Positions 63,941-64,000 of a stretch of 64,000 bases of DNA are shown here, piece by piece (position 1 is the stretch's first letter; each line of letters starts with the position of its first letter). This DNA is from Methylobacterium oryzihabitans. Lineage in GTDB: Bacteria > Pseudomonadota > Alphaproteobacteria > Rhizobiales > Beijerinckiaceae. Below the pieces are notes generated by a model. That model searched no databases and was not told the origin of the DNA. It saw only the letters and a program-made list of their open reading frames with translations. The stretch lies in NCBI RefSeq assembly GCF_004004555.2, contig NZ_SACP01000015.1, positions 1 through 64,000 on the forward strand, read 5' to 3'. The translations under genes were made by a program, and so were the position numbers.

Positions 63941-64000
63941 CACAACGCATTCCCACAACTCGCCCTGGACGCGCTCACCTTTGAAGGACTTGCGCCTCTC

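Noticed and set aside
63975..64000. Possible end of a minus-strand gene at the right edge (reads EAQVLQR then stop)
   Set aside because: Only eight codons are visible, too few to support a call, although the hairpin at 63905-63940 is suitably placed.

Overview
The window is a GC-rich (clearly above 70% by eye) chromosomal segment from an alphaproteobacterium of the Rhizobiales/Hyphomicrobiales, most likely Methylobacterium or a close relative. The clues are codon use, a giant growth-pole-ring-like coiled-coil protein, GatCAB, a DUF6894 protein, CyaC-like cyclase architecture and the density of short palindromic repeats. This assignment is inferred from gene content, not from a database search. 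I see no rRNA, tRNA, CRISPR array, transposase or prophage.

Layout. 1-4.7 kb: end of an unknown gene, a polysaccharide flippase overlapping a GNAT acyltransferase, TrmO, and a divergent LuxR-type regulator. 5-8 kb: two unknown membrane proteins, each ending inside a palindromic repeat, then a solo Hpt protein. 8.1-16.6 kb: one 2,834-residue coiled-coil membrane protein resembling GPR/RgsE. 16.9-26.1 kb: OsmC protein, Mfd-type helicase, DUF2252 protein, DHA2 drug exporter, Nudix hydrolase, DHH phosphoesterase. 26.5-28.2 kb: adenylate cyclase with a diheme-type membrane anchor and a [2Fe-2S] domain. 28.2-32.5 kb: exopolysaccharide genes (flippase, nucleotide-sugar dehydrogenase, GT4). 32.7-39.5 kb: HerA-like ATPase, SDR, a 51-residue protein with a CtrA-like site, VOC protein, zinc metallopeptidase, ThDP enzyme, L,D-transpeptidase. 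39.8-43.8 kb: gatC-gatA-orf-gatB. 44.5-48.3 kb: mdoGH for periplasmic glucans. 48.6-52.1 kb: glmU and glmS, feeding UDP-GlcNAc synthesis. 52.2-55.8 kb: phenylacetate genes paaG-paaI-paaK and a TetR regulator. 56-63.8 kb: carbonic anhydrase, small proteins, M20 peptidase, Kup, IspG, patatin-like lipase.

A shared theme is the cell envelope: flippases, GT4, sugar dehydrogenase, MdoGH, GlmU/GlmS, L,D-transpeptidase and the GPR-like protein would all serve surface polymer synthesis or polar growth.

The most unusual signal lies between genes. At least four families of palindromic, non-coding repeats are present. In family A, four of five copies begin exactly on the TGA stop codon of the preceding gene, so that stop codon forms the base of the hairpin. 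One family A copy is split by a second palindromic element. Family D copies keep hairpins at equivalent positions while their sequence changes, which suggests selection on structure.
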